A stretch of DNA of 64,000 bases, taken from positions 168,657 to 232,656 of the forward strand of contig NZ_MWZD01000012.1 of the NCBI RefSeq assembly GCF_002982315.1, written 5' to 3'. This document shows, one piece after another, positions 16,292 through 23,170 of this stretch. A program made the translations under genes and the position numbers. Under the pieces are notes generated by a model. It saw nothing but the letters and a program-made list of their open reading frames with translations, was not told the DNA's origin and searched no databases. The DNA comes from Leucobacter massiliensis (GTDB lineage Bacteria > Actinomycetota > Actinomycetes > Actinomycetales > Microbacteriaceae). How positions within the stretch are numbered: the first letter of the stretch is position 1; each line of letters begins with the position of its first letter.

Positions 16292-17059
16292 TCACCCTGC
16301 GGCCGCGCCGCTGCGGAGCCGGCGGCTGAGCTCGGCCGCGGCCGTGCGGCAGAGATCGCCGAGTTCGGGGATCCGCGGCGCGAGCGCGCGCTTCACTCCG
16401 ACGATCTGCATGGCGGCGACGACCTCGCCGCGGAAGTCGAGCACCGGTGCGGCCACCGACAGGAGCCCGGGCTCCGCCTCCTCGTCGACGATCGAGTAGC
16501 CGCGGGCGCGTGCGGCGCGCAGCCGGCCCAGGAACTCCTCGACGCTGCGCGCCGCGTTCGGGCCGCCGAAGCCGAAGTCGCTCGAGCCGAGCACATCGCG
16601 CACCTCGGCGTCGCTCGCGTCCCACAGCACGGCCTGCCCCGCGTCGCTGCAGAACGCGGGGTAGCTGCGCCCCACCCAGGAGCCGAAGAGCCCCTTCTGC
16701 GGCGGGATGGCTTCGACGATCGTGACGGTGCTGTCGCCCGAGAGCGTGCCGAGGAAGGCCGCTTCGCCGCTGCGCTCGCTGAGCGCTTCGAGTGCGGTGA
16801 GGCCGTCGGTGCGCAGCCGGCGCTCGGTGAGGGCGAGCGCCGTGGCGTAGAGCGCGGGGGAGACGCGGTAGGCGGATCCGAGGCGCTCGGCGTATCCGAG
16901 GCGCGCGAGCGCGGCGAGCGTGCGGGAGAGCTGCGAGCGCTCGCGTTCGAGCCGCTCGGCGAGGCGGGTCGCGGTGGTGCCGCCGGGCTCGTCGCTTGCG
17001 GCGGCGCCGAGGCCGCGCAGCGCCTCCATTGCGCGGCCCATGCTCGACGTCCTGGTCAT
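16292..17059 (-). CDS. IclR-family transcriptional regulator (second)
   Basis: 255-residue IclR protein on the opposite strand, convergent with the first and similar in length but clearly diverged. The DNA-binding part reads TRLAERLERERSQLSRTLAA and ARLGYAERLGSAYRVSPALY; the effector domain includes WVGRSYPAFCSDAGQAVLW and AARARGYSIVDEEAEPGL. It is divergent from the PLP enzyme gene at 17289 and shares its intergenic region, so control of that gene is likely. Having two IclR regulators and one Lrp regulator around one pathway suggests separate sensing of different metabolites. Confidence 0.92.
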   Translation of the reverse strand: MTRTSSMGRAMEALRGLGAAASDEPGGTTATRLAERLERERSQLSRTLAALARLGYAERLGSAYRVSPALYATALALTERRLRTDGLTALEALSERSGEAAFLGTLSGDSTVTIVEAIPPQKGLFGSWVGRSYPAFCSDAGQAVLWDASDAEVRDVLGSSDFGFGGPNAARSVEEFLGRLRAARARGYSIVDEEAEPGLLSVAAPVLDFRGEVVAAMQIVGVKRALAPRIPELGDLCRTAAAELSRRLRSGAAAG

Positions 17060-17206
17060 GCCTCAACCCTAGGGCCCCCGGGCTGCCCCTGCTCCGCAGA
17101 TCGTGGGGGATCCGGGAGGGGCGGCGGGCGGAGGCCGGGGCGCGCCGGACCCCGGCAGGGGACCACGGGGCCGGCGAAGGACATGAGGACGACATTTCGG
17201 AGATTA

Positions 17207-17242
17207 GTGCAATATAGGCAGCAGAATATGTCTATACTGCAC
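17207..17242. promoter_or_regulatory. Operator-like inverted repeat upstream of the PLP enzyme
   Basis: GTGCAATATAG (17207-17217) and CTATACTGCAC (17232-17242) match as an inverted repeat at 10 of 11 positions, with a 14-nt spacer. The second arm contains TATACT, a good -10 element for the gene at 17289. The region is unusually AT-rich for this genome. A binding site for the divergent IclR or the downstream Lrp protein is inferred. Confidence 0.6.
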
Positions 17243-17288
17243 GAAGCTCGCTGATCGCGAGACCGGCCCACGTCCCGAAGGAGTGCCC

Positions 17289-18545
17289 ATGCCCGCATCA
17301 CGTCCGGATCGCCGCCACGCGGAGACCCTCTCCTCCCAGAGCCTCGCGGTGCACGGCGGAAACCGGCTCGACAGCACGCAGGCGCTGCGCACCCCGCTCG
17401 TCATGGCGAACTCGTATCAGCTGCCCGAGGACCCGAGCGAGATCAGCTGGTCGGCGACCGCGCCGGGCCTCTACACGCGCAACAGCGGCGTCAACCAGGT
17501 CGCCCTCGAAGAGAAGCTCGTGGCGCTCGAGCACGGCGAGGAAGCGGTCGCGCTCGCCAGCGGAGTCGCGGCGCTCCACGCCGTCTTCTTCACCCACGTG
17601 CGCGTCGGCGACCACGTGCTCGTGAGCGATGTCACCTACGAGGCGACCTGGCGGCTCTGGACCGAGCTCCTCCCCGGCCGCTACGGCATCGAGGCCACCT
17701 TCGTGGACGTCTCCGACCTCGACGCGGTGCGCGCGGCGATGCGCCCGAACACGCGCCTCGTCTGCATCGAGGCGATCGCCAACCCCACCACGAAGGTCGC
17801 CGATGTGCGCGCGATCGCCGGGATCGCCCACGAGAACGACGCGATCCTGATGGTCGACTCGACCTTCACGCCGCCGCCCTTCTTCCGGCCCCTCGACCAC
17901 GGGGCCGACCTGGTGGTGCACTCCCTCACCAAGTACATCAACGGCCACGGCGACGCCATGGGCGGCGCGGTGATCGGATCCCGCGAGCTGATCCAGCCCA
18001 TCAAGGCCGACGCCATGGTCGATGTCGGCGGCATCATCTCGCCCTTCAACGCCTGGCAGATCCAGCGCGGTTCCGTCACCCTGCCGCTGCGCCTCGGCCA
18101 GCACTTCGCCTCCGCGCAGGCCATCGCGGAGTTCCTCGCGTCCGACCCGCGCATCGAGTACATCACCTACCCCGGGCTGCCCGAGCATCCCGAGCACGAG
18201 CTGGCCCGGCGCCAGTTCGGCGGAGCCGGCTTCGGCGGCATGATCGCCTTCGCCGTGCGCGGCACGCCCGACACGCAGAACCGCTTCGTCGCCGAGCTGC
18301 GGCTCATCACCTCCGGCTTCTCCCTCGGGCACGACGACTCGCTGATCGTCCACGTCGGCACCGAGGGCGGGCGCGTCGCCACCTACCCGGAGCCCTTCCG
18401 CAGATTCGGGCACCTGCGGCTCTCGGTCGGGCTCGAGGACACGGCCGACCTGATCGCCGACCTCGCGGCGGCGCTCGATCGCACCTTCGGCGGTCCCGAG
18501 GCCGGCGGGACCCGCGACGAGGGGGCCCTCGGTGACGCAGCGTGA
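17289..18545 (+). CDS. Cys/Met-metabolism PLP enzyme (gamma-lyase/transsulfuration family)
   Basis: 418-residue fold-I PLP enzyme. The PLP lysine is in HSLTKYINGHGDAMGG, the phosphate-binding residues are in YTRNSGVNQVALEEK, and the aspartate region is ILMVDSTFTPPPFFRP. The family includes methionine gamma-lyase, cystathionine enzymes and O-acylhomoserine sulfhydrylases. The Tyr-Gly-Cys motif typical of methionine gamma-lyase is replaced here by TYEATWRLW, so the exact reaction is open. ATG 17289 is chosen with AAGGAG 5 nt upstream; an earlier GTG overlaps that site. Next to a homoserine dehydrogenase region, a reaction on homoserine, methionine or a derivative is plausible. It overlaps the Lrp gene by 14 nt. 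Confidence 0.87.
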   Translation: MPASRPDRRHAETLSSQSLAVHGGNRLDSTQALRTPLVMANSYQLPEDPSEISWSATAPGLYTRNSGVNQVALEEKLVALEHGEEAVALASGVAALHAVFFTHVRVGDHVLVSDVTYEATWRLWTELLPGRYGIEATFVDVSDLDAVRAAMRPNTRLVCIEAIANPTTKVADVRAIAGIAHENDAILMVDSTFTPPPFFRPLDHGADLVVHSLTKYINGHGDAMGGAVIGSRELIQPIKADAMVDVGGIISPFNAWQIQRGSVTLPLRLGQHFASAQAIAEFLASDPRIEYITYPGLPEHPEHELARRQFGGAGFGGMIAFAVRGTPDTQNRFVAELRLITSGFSLGHDDSLIVHVGTEGGRVATYPEPFRRFGHLRLSVGLEDTADLIADLAAALDRTFGGPEAGGTRDEGALGDAA

Positions 18546-18978
18546 CGACATCGACGATCACATCCTCGCGGAGCTGACCGCCAACGCGCGCATCTCGCTG
18601 GTGGCGCTCAGCGAGCGGGTGCGCCTCTCGCGCAACGCGGTGCGGCAGCGCATCGAGCGCATGGAGCGCGACGGCGTGATCCAGGGCTACACGATGGTGC
18701 GCGGCCGCAAGACGGTCCGGGACCGGGTGTCGGCCGTGCTCTTCGTCTACCGCGCCGACCGCATGCGCGGCGCCGAGGTGCTTGCGCAGCTCGCGAAGGT
18801 GCCCGAGGTGGTGCGCTGCGACATCCTGACCGGGGAGTTCGACCTGCTGGTGCGGATCGACGCGCAGACCGTCGACCGGGTGCAGGAGATCTGGGAGACC
18901 GTGAGCCGGATCCCCGGCGTCGTCAACACCGTCACCTCCTTCTCGCTCTCCACCGTCATCGACCGCGGCTCCTCCTGA
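18532..18978 (+). CDS. Lrp/AsnC-family regulator
   Basis: 148-residue Lrp/AsnC protein. The helix-turn-helix ISLVALSERVRLSRNAVRQR follows DDIDDHILAELTANAR; the C-terminal RAM/AsnC ligand domain includes VRCDILTGEFDLLVRIDA and ends with VVNTVTSFSLSTVI. The GTG start overlaps the PLP enzyme gene by 14 nt, so the regulator is translated with the enzyme it probably controls. Lrp family members usually sense an amino acid; here it is likely the pathway substrate. Confidence 0.94.
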   Translation: MTQRDDIDDHILAELTANARISLVALSERVRLSRNAVRQRIERMERDGVIQGYTMVRGRKTVRDRVSAVLFVYRADRMRGAEVLAQLAKVPEVVRCDILTGEFDLLVRIDAQTVDRVQEIWETVSRIPGVVNTVTSFSLSTVIDRGSS

Positions 18979-18988
18979 GGGTCCTCGC

Positions 18989-18994
18989 TAGACT
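18989..18994 (+). promoter_or_regulatory. -10 box (TAGACT) of purA
   Basis: TAGACT lies 37 nt before the purA ATG. This would give an about 30-nt leader that carries the GAAGGAAGGGG ribosome site, in contrast to the leaderless genes nearby. Confidence 0.5.
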
Positions 18995-19031
18995 GGCTCG
19001 GTAACTGCCGACGCCGAAGGAAGGGGCTGAA

Positions 19032-20318
19032 ATGCCCGCAGTGCTCATCACCGGTGCCCAGTGGGGCGACGAGGGGAAGGGGCGAGCGACCGATCTGCTC
19101 GGCAGCCGTGTCGACTACGTCGTCAAGTTCAACGGCGGCAACAACGCGGGCCACACCGTGGTCATCGGCGAGGAGAAGTACGCCCTGCACCTGCTGCCCT
19201 CCGGCATCCTCACCCCCGGAGTCGTGCCGGTGATCGGCAACGGCGTCGTCGTCGACCTCGGCGTGCTGCGGCAGGAGCTCGACGCGCTGAGCAGCCGCGG
19301 CGTCGACGTCTCGCGCCTGCAGGTGAGCGCCAACGCGCACGTCATCACCGCCTACCACCGCACGCTCGACAAGGTGACCGAGCGCTTCCTGGGCAAGCGC
19401 CAGATCGGTACGACGGGTCGCGGGATCGGCCCCGCCTACGCCGACAAGATCAACCGGGTCGGGATCCGCATCCAGGACCTCTTCGACGAGAGCATCCTCC
19501 GCCAGAAGGTGGAGGCCGCGCTCGAGTTCAAGAACCAGGTGCTGGTGAAGATCTACAACCGGCGGGCGATCGAGCCCGACGAGGTGATCGACGAGCTGCT
19601 CGGCTTCCGCGAGATGCTGGAGCCGATGGTGTGCGACACCGGGCTGCTGCTGCACGAGGCGATGAGCGCGGGCAAGAACGTGCTCTTCGAGGCGGGCCAG
19701 GCGACGATGCTCGACATCGACCACGGCACCTACCCGTTCGTCACCTCCTCGAACGCGACCGCCGGCGGCGCGAGCACCGGATCCGGCCTTCCGCCCGCGC
19801 GGCTCGACCGCGTCATCTCGGTGATCAAGGCGTACACGACGCGCGTGGGCGCCGGCCCCTTCCCCACGGAGCTCTTCGACGAGAACGGCGAGCACCTGGC
19901 GCGGGTCGGCCACGAGTACGGCACGACGACCGGGCGCGCGCGCCGCTGCGGCTGGTACGACGCGCCGATCGCGCGATACGCGGCCCGCATCAACGGCGTC
20001 ACCGACTTCGTGCTCACCAAGCTCGACGTCCTCTCCGGGCTCGACACGATCCCCGTCTGCGTCGCCTACGACGTGAACGGCGAGCGGCACGACGAGATGC
20101 CCGTGAACCAGAGCGACTTCCACCACGCGAAGCCGATCTACCGGGAGTTCCCCGGCTGGAGCGAGGACATCTCGGGGGCGCGCCGCTTCGAGGAGCTGCC
20201 GCAGAACGCGCAGGATTACATCCTCGCGCTGGAGGAGATGAGCGGCTCGCGCATCTCGGCGATCGGCGTCGGCCCCGAGCGGGAGCAGGTCGTGGTGCGT
20301 CACGACCTGCTCGACTGA
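19032..20318 (+). CDS. purA: Adenylosuccinate synthetase
   Basis: 428-residue adenylosuccinate synthetase, which joins IMP and aspartate with GTP in the first step from IMP to AMP. The N-terminal GTP loop [16 protein letters not shown], the IMP-binding motif [15 protein letters not shown], the region [16 protein letters not shown] and the C-terminal GTP-binding region [17 protein letters not shown] are all present, and the length is standard. A strong AAGGAAGGGG ribosome site precedes the ATG. Chorismate mutase follows after 9 nt and is probably cotranscribed. Confidence 0.98.
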   Translation: MPAVLITGAQWGDEGKGRATDLLGSRVDYVVKFNGGNNAGHTVVIGEEKYALHLLPSGILTPGVVPVIGNGVVVDLGVLRQELDALSSRGVDVSRLQVSANAHVITAYHRTLDKVTERFLGKRQIGTTGRGIGPAYADKINRVGIRIQDLFDESILRQKVEAALEFKNQVLVKIYNRRAIEPDEVIDELLGFREMLEPMVCDTGLLLHEAMSAGKNVLFEAGQATMLDIDHGTYPFVTSSNATAGGASTGSGLPPARLDRVISVIKAYTTRVGAGPFPTELFDENGEHLARVGHEYGTTTGRARRCGWYDAPIARYAARINGVTDFVLTKLDVLSGLDTIPVCVAYDVNGERHDEMPVNQSDFHHAKPIYREFPGWSEDISGARRFEELPQNAQDYILALEEMSGSRISAIGVGPEREQVVVRHDLLD

Positions 20319-20327
20319 GGAGCGGCC

Positions 20328-20627
20328 GTGAGCGATCCCACCCCGCAGGAGCGGCTCGAGCAGCTGCGCGCCAGCATCGACAACATCGACGCCGCGCTCA
20401 TCCACATGCTCGCGGAGCGATTCCGCTGCACGCAGGAGGTCGGCGTGCTGAAGGCGCGGCACGAGATGCCCGCCTCGGATCCGGCGCGGGAGGCGCGGCA
20501 GATCGCCCGGCTGCGCGCGCTCGCCGAGGAGGCGCACCTGGATCCCGAGTTCGCCGAGAAGTGGTTCAACTTCGTCGTCGCCGAGGTGATCCGCCACCAC
20601 ACCCGCCTCGCCGACGCCGCCGAGTAG
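20328..20627 (+). CDS. Chorismate mutase, monofunctional AroQ type
   Basis: 99-residue AroQ-class chorismate mutase, converting chorismate to prephenate for Phe and Tyr. The helical start RLEQLRASIDNIDAALIHML with the conserved Arg and the segment ERFRCTQEVGVLKARHEMP, then DPAREARQIARLRALAEEA, are typical of the short actinobacterial enzyme. GTG start, 9 nt after purA. The last 8 codons lie in a stretch that is duplicated 96 bp further on, beyond a poly-C/G block, so the 3' end of the gene should be verified; the encoded C-terminus itself looks normal. Confidence 0.92.
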   Translation: MSDPTPQERLEQLRASIDNIDAALIHMLAERFRCTQEVGVLKARHEMPASDPAREARQIARLRALAEEAHLDPEFAEKWFNFVVAEVIRHHTRLADAAE

Positions 20628-20733
20628 CCCCTGCCCCCCCCGGGCCCCCGGGGGGGGCCCCCCCCGGGCCCCCCGGGGGCCCCCCCCCCCCCCCCCCCCC
20701 GCCTCGCCGACGCCGCCGAGTAGCCCCTGCCCC
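20602..20733. other. Suspected misassembly: duplicated gene end around a poly-C/G block
   Basis: A 36-nt sequence at the end of the chorismate mutase gene (20602-20637) is repeated exactly at 20698-20733. Between them lie about 60 nt made only of C and G homopolymer runs, ending in more than 20 consecutive C. Pure G/C runs followed by a restart of the same sequence look like poly-G reads from two-colour sequencing or a failed gap closure, not a natural element. If real it would be a tandem duplication interrupted by a homopolymer. Confidence 0.7.
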
Positions 20734-20845
20734 GCCCCTTCCCCCGCGCTTCGAATCCGCCCCGGCTTGTCCGGCTTCGCGGGGCGCCTCGGAGGAACCA
20801 GGCCGTATCCGTGGGCTTGTGCGGGACGCGGGAGTTGCGGATCGA

Positions 20846-20861
20846 TCGAAGATATGTTCGA
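20846..20861. promoter_or_regulatory. LexA (SOS) box upstream of the radical SAM gene
   Basis: TCGAAGATATGTTCGA matches the actinobacterial LexA consensus TCGAAC-N4-GTTCGA at 11 of 12 defined positions. It ends 8 nt before the GTG start at 20870 and overlaps the place where a -10 box (TTCGAAT) would sit. LexA binding there would block transcription until DNA damage. Confidence 0.72.
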
Positions 20862-20869
20862 ATGAACGG

Positions 20870-21940
20870 GTGAGGTGGAGCGGGCAGAGGGTGGGGGCGG
20901 ATCCTGAAGGGGATGCGGCCCTGCCGGGGCTGGAACGGGCACGGGTGGCCGCCCTGCCCGGGCACCTGCGCACGGTCCGCGCTCCCGAGTTCGCCGGTCT
21001 CGTCTTCCACGAGGTGCTCGCGAAGAGCGCGCTGAACCGGGTGCCCGGCGAGTCGTCCATGCCCTTCTCGTGGACGATCAACCCCTACCGCGGCTGCTCG
21101 CACGCCTGCGTCTACTGCTTCGCGCGCGGCTCGCACCGCTACCTCGACCTCGACACGGGAGCCGACTTCGACGCCCAGCTCGTCGTCAAGGTGAACGTCG
21201 CCGAGGTGCTCGGCCGGGAGCTGGCCCGCCCCTCCTGGGGCCGCGAGCGGGTGGCGCTCGGCACCAACACGGATCCCTACCAGCGGGCGGAAGGCCGGTA
21301 CCGGCTCATGCCCGGCGTCATCGCGGCGCTCGCGCGCGGCGGCACCCCGTTCTCGATCCTGACGAAGGGCACGCTGCTGCGGCGGGACCTTCCGGCGCTC
21401 GCCGAGGCGGCCGAACGGGTGCCCGTGAGCCTCGCGCTGTCGATCGCGGTGGGCGATCCCGATCTGCAGCGTTCGATCGAGCCGGGCACGCCGAGCACGC
21501 GGGCCCGGCTCGCCACCGTCGCCGCCGCACGCGAAGCGGGCTTCGCTCCCGACGTGTTCATCATGCCGGTGCTGCCCCACCTCACCGACTCACCGGCACA
21601 GCTGGCCGCCCTGCTGCGCGACATCCGCGACGCGGGCGCCCGCTCGGTGATCTACGGCCCCCTCCACCTGCGCAGTCACGTGAAGCCGTGGTTCTTCGCG
21701 TGGCTGGAGCGCGAGCACCCCGAGCTGCTCCCCGCCTATCGTTCGCTCTACCCCGGGAGCGCGAGCCGCGCGCCGCAGGCGTATCGCATGGAGCTCGCGG
21801 CGCGCATCCGCCCCCTGATCCGGCGGTACGGCCTGGAGCAGACGGCTCGGGATCGCGGCCCGCGCTCCGCGCCCGCCGCCCCGCGCGAGCCCGAGCGGCT
21901 CGCCGCGGCGCCCGGCCTCCCCGCGCCCACCCTGTTCTAG
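20870..21940 (+). CDS. Rv2578c-family radical SAM protein (SPL-like)
   Basis: 356-residue radical SAM protein. The cluster-binding cysteines are in CSHACVYCFARGSH (CxxxCxxC), within the family segment FSWTINPYRGCSH. Further family motifs are VKVNVAEVLGRELARPSWGR, VALGTNTDPYQRAEGRYRLM and FSILTKGTLLRRDL. The GTG start is chosen because the N-terminus RWSGQRVG matches relatives. Relatives resemble spore photoproduct lyase, hence a suspected DNA-repair role; the true reaction is unknown. Unlike many mycobacterial homologues, no intein is present. A LexA box just upstream supports induction by DNA damage. Confidence 0.9.
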   Translation: MRWSGQRVGADPEGDAALPGLERARVAALPGHLRTVRAPEFAGLVFHEVLAKSALNRVPGESSMPFSWTINPYRGCSHACVYCFARGSHRYLDLDTGADFDAQLVVKVNVAEVLGRELARPSWGRERVALGTNTDPYQRAEGRYRLMPGVIAALARGGTPFSILTKGTLLRRDLPALAEAAERVPVSLALSIAVGDPDLQRSIEPGTPSTRARLATVAAAREAGFAPDVFIMPVLPHLTDSPAQLAALLRDIRDAGARSVIYGPLHLRSHVKPWFFAWLEREHPELLPAYRSLYPGSASRAPQAYRMELAARIRPLIRRYGLEQTARDRGPRSAPAAPREPERLAAAPGLPAPTLF

Positions 21941-21958
21941 GGCCGTGCAGGAGGCGCA

Positions 21959-21977
21959 GGGTGTGCCAGGCACACCC
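21959..21977. terminator. Hairpin between convergent genes
   Basis: GGGTGTGCC (21959-21967) and GGCACACCC (21969-21977) form a compact perfect hairpin between the radical SAM gene and the convergent gene at 21977. No T-run. Confidence 0.6.
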
Positions 21978-22747
21978 TAGGCGGGGGCCGCCGCGCGGGC
22001 CGCGGCGATCGCCGTGAGCACCCGCTCGCGCAGCGCGTTCCCCCTGGCGGCGAATCCGCGCTGCAGGCGCACGTACTCCCGCTTGCCCTCCGGGATCTCG
22101 ATGGGAATCGGGGTCAGCGGCGCACCCGAGGCTCCGAGGATCCCGCTGACGTCGTAGGGCGAGGCCCGCATGTCGACCTCGCGGATGTCGCGCGCGAGGA
22201 CGAAGGCGTCGAGCAGGATCTCGCCGGGCACGATCGGGCCCAGCTTCGCCGCCCACTTGTAGACGTCCATGCCGGCGTGCAGGCAGGCGGACTGCTCGAG
22301 GGCGGGCTGCGTCTCGCGGGTGGGGCGGAGCGCGTTGAGCGGCGCCGCCTCCTCGGTGAAGAAGCGGTAGGCGTCGAAGTGCGAGCAGCCGATCGGGTGC
22401 GACTCGACGACGCGGTCGGTCTCGGCGTGGCCGATGCGCAGGGGGAGCGCCGAGTGCCGCAGCTGCTCGGGGGACATGCGGTAGACCATGGCCCACTCGT
22501 GCAGCCCGAAGCAGCCGTAGCGCGGCGTGTGCTGCAGGGTCGCCGCGAGCAGGCGCTCCACGTAGTCGACCGTTCCGCCGCTGGCATCCGGGCGCACCGA
22601 GTAGTACGTCCAGAGGAAGTCCTCGACCGGGTGCGCCTCGCCTCGCCGCTTCCGCTCCCGGTGCCCGGCGGTCAGGGCGTCGGCCCGCTCCCGGTGCGCG
22701 CGCTCCCGGGCGCGCCACTCGGGGGCGGCGAGAACGGCAGAGAACAC
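21977..22747 (-). CDS. Conserved actinobacterial protein, often labelled 3-methyladenine DNA glycosylase
   Basis: 256-residue soluble protein. From memory, relatives beginning with EWRARERAHRERADALTAGH, then RRGEAHPVEDFLWTYYSVRP, are common in Actinobacteria and carry the label 3-methyladenine DNA glycosylase in databases. I see no helix-hairpin-helix or other recognised glycosylase motif, so that label is doubtful. Conserved-looking residues include GCFGLHEWAMVYR, GCSHFDAYRFFTEEA and SACLHAGMDVYKWA. A TACACT -10 box ends 6 nt before the GTG start, so the mRNA is probably leaderless. It converges on the SOS-linked radical SAM gene, which keeps a DNA-related role possible. Confidence 0.7.
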   Translation of the reverse strand: MFSAVLAAPEWRARERAHRERADALTAGHRERKRRGEAHPVEDFLWTYYSVRPDASGGTVDYVERLLAATLQHTPRYGCFGLHEWAMVYRMSPEQLRHSALPLRIGHAETDRVVESHPIGCSHFDAYRFFTEEAAPLNALRPTRETQPALEQSACLHAGMDVYKWAAKLGPIVPGEILLDAFVLARDIREVDMRASPYDVSGILGASGAPLTPIPIEIPEGKREYVRLQRGFAARGNALRERVLTAIAAARAAAPA

Positions 22748-23170
22748 GCTGCGAGTGTAGCGCTCCCAGCCACTCCCTCCCGATCCTCTCCCTCTCCCGA
22801 TCCTCTCCCTCTCCCTCTCTCCCCCTTCTCCCGCCGCGCCGATGCCGAGAGGGGAAGAGCGCAGGATCCTCAGTCCATCCGAGCTGCTTTTCTCCCCACT
22901 CGGCGCCCGTGTCCGACGCAGAGACGCAGGGCGCGGACGGGGCGAGGGGTGGGGTGAGGGGCGCGGGGCCCGGGTGGAAGATCCGGGTGAAGATCGCCGG
23001 AAAGGTGCGCGGATTCGCGCCGGCGGGTGCTGAGGTGGACGGTGGGGGGTCCTTGCGTCAGCGCGACGCGGGGGCCCTTCGCGTGCGTCCGGGCCGTCAT
23101 CCGGCGCGCATCACGGGCCGGTCGCATCGCGCCGGCCGGAGTTCAGGGAAGACGTAGGGGAACGCCAGCC
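22748..23170. other. 423-nt intergenic region: pyrimidine tract and dispersed repeat
   Basis: No convincing gene. A -10 box (complement of 22754-22759) serves the leftward gene. From 22773 to 22833 the plus strand is almost pure pyrimidine, with a 17-nt tandem repeat (22779-22795 and 22796-22812), a candidate for triplex or slippage. At 22977-22998 lies a 22-nt sequence repeated with one mismatch at 34052-34073. The ribosome site AGGGGAA before the giant surface protein is near 23157. A reading frame at 22909-23157 covers the repeat but has no recognisable features. Confidence 0.5.

Noticed and set aside
22909..23157. 82-codon open frame upstream of the giant surface protein
   Set aside because: Composition is ordinary for GC-rich noncoding DNA and it has no ribosome site or domain; it is kept only as context for the 22-nt repeat.
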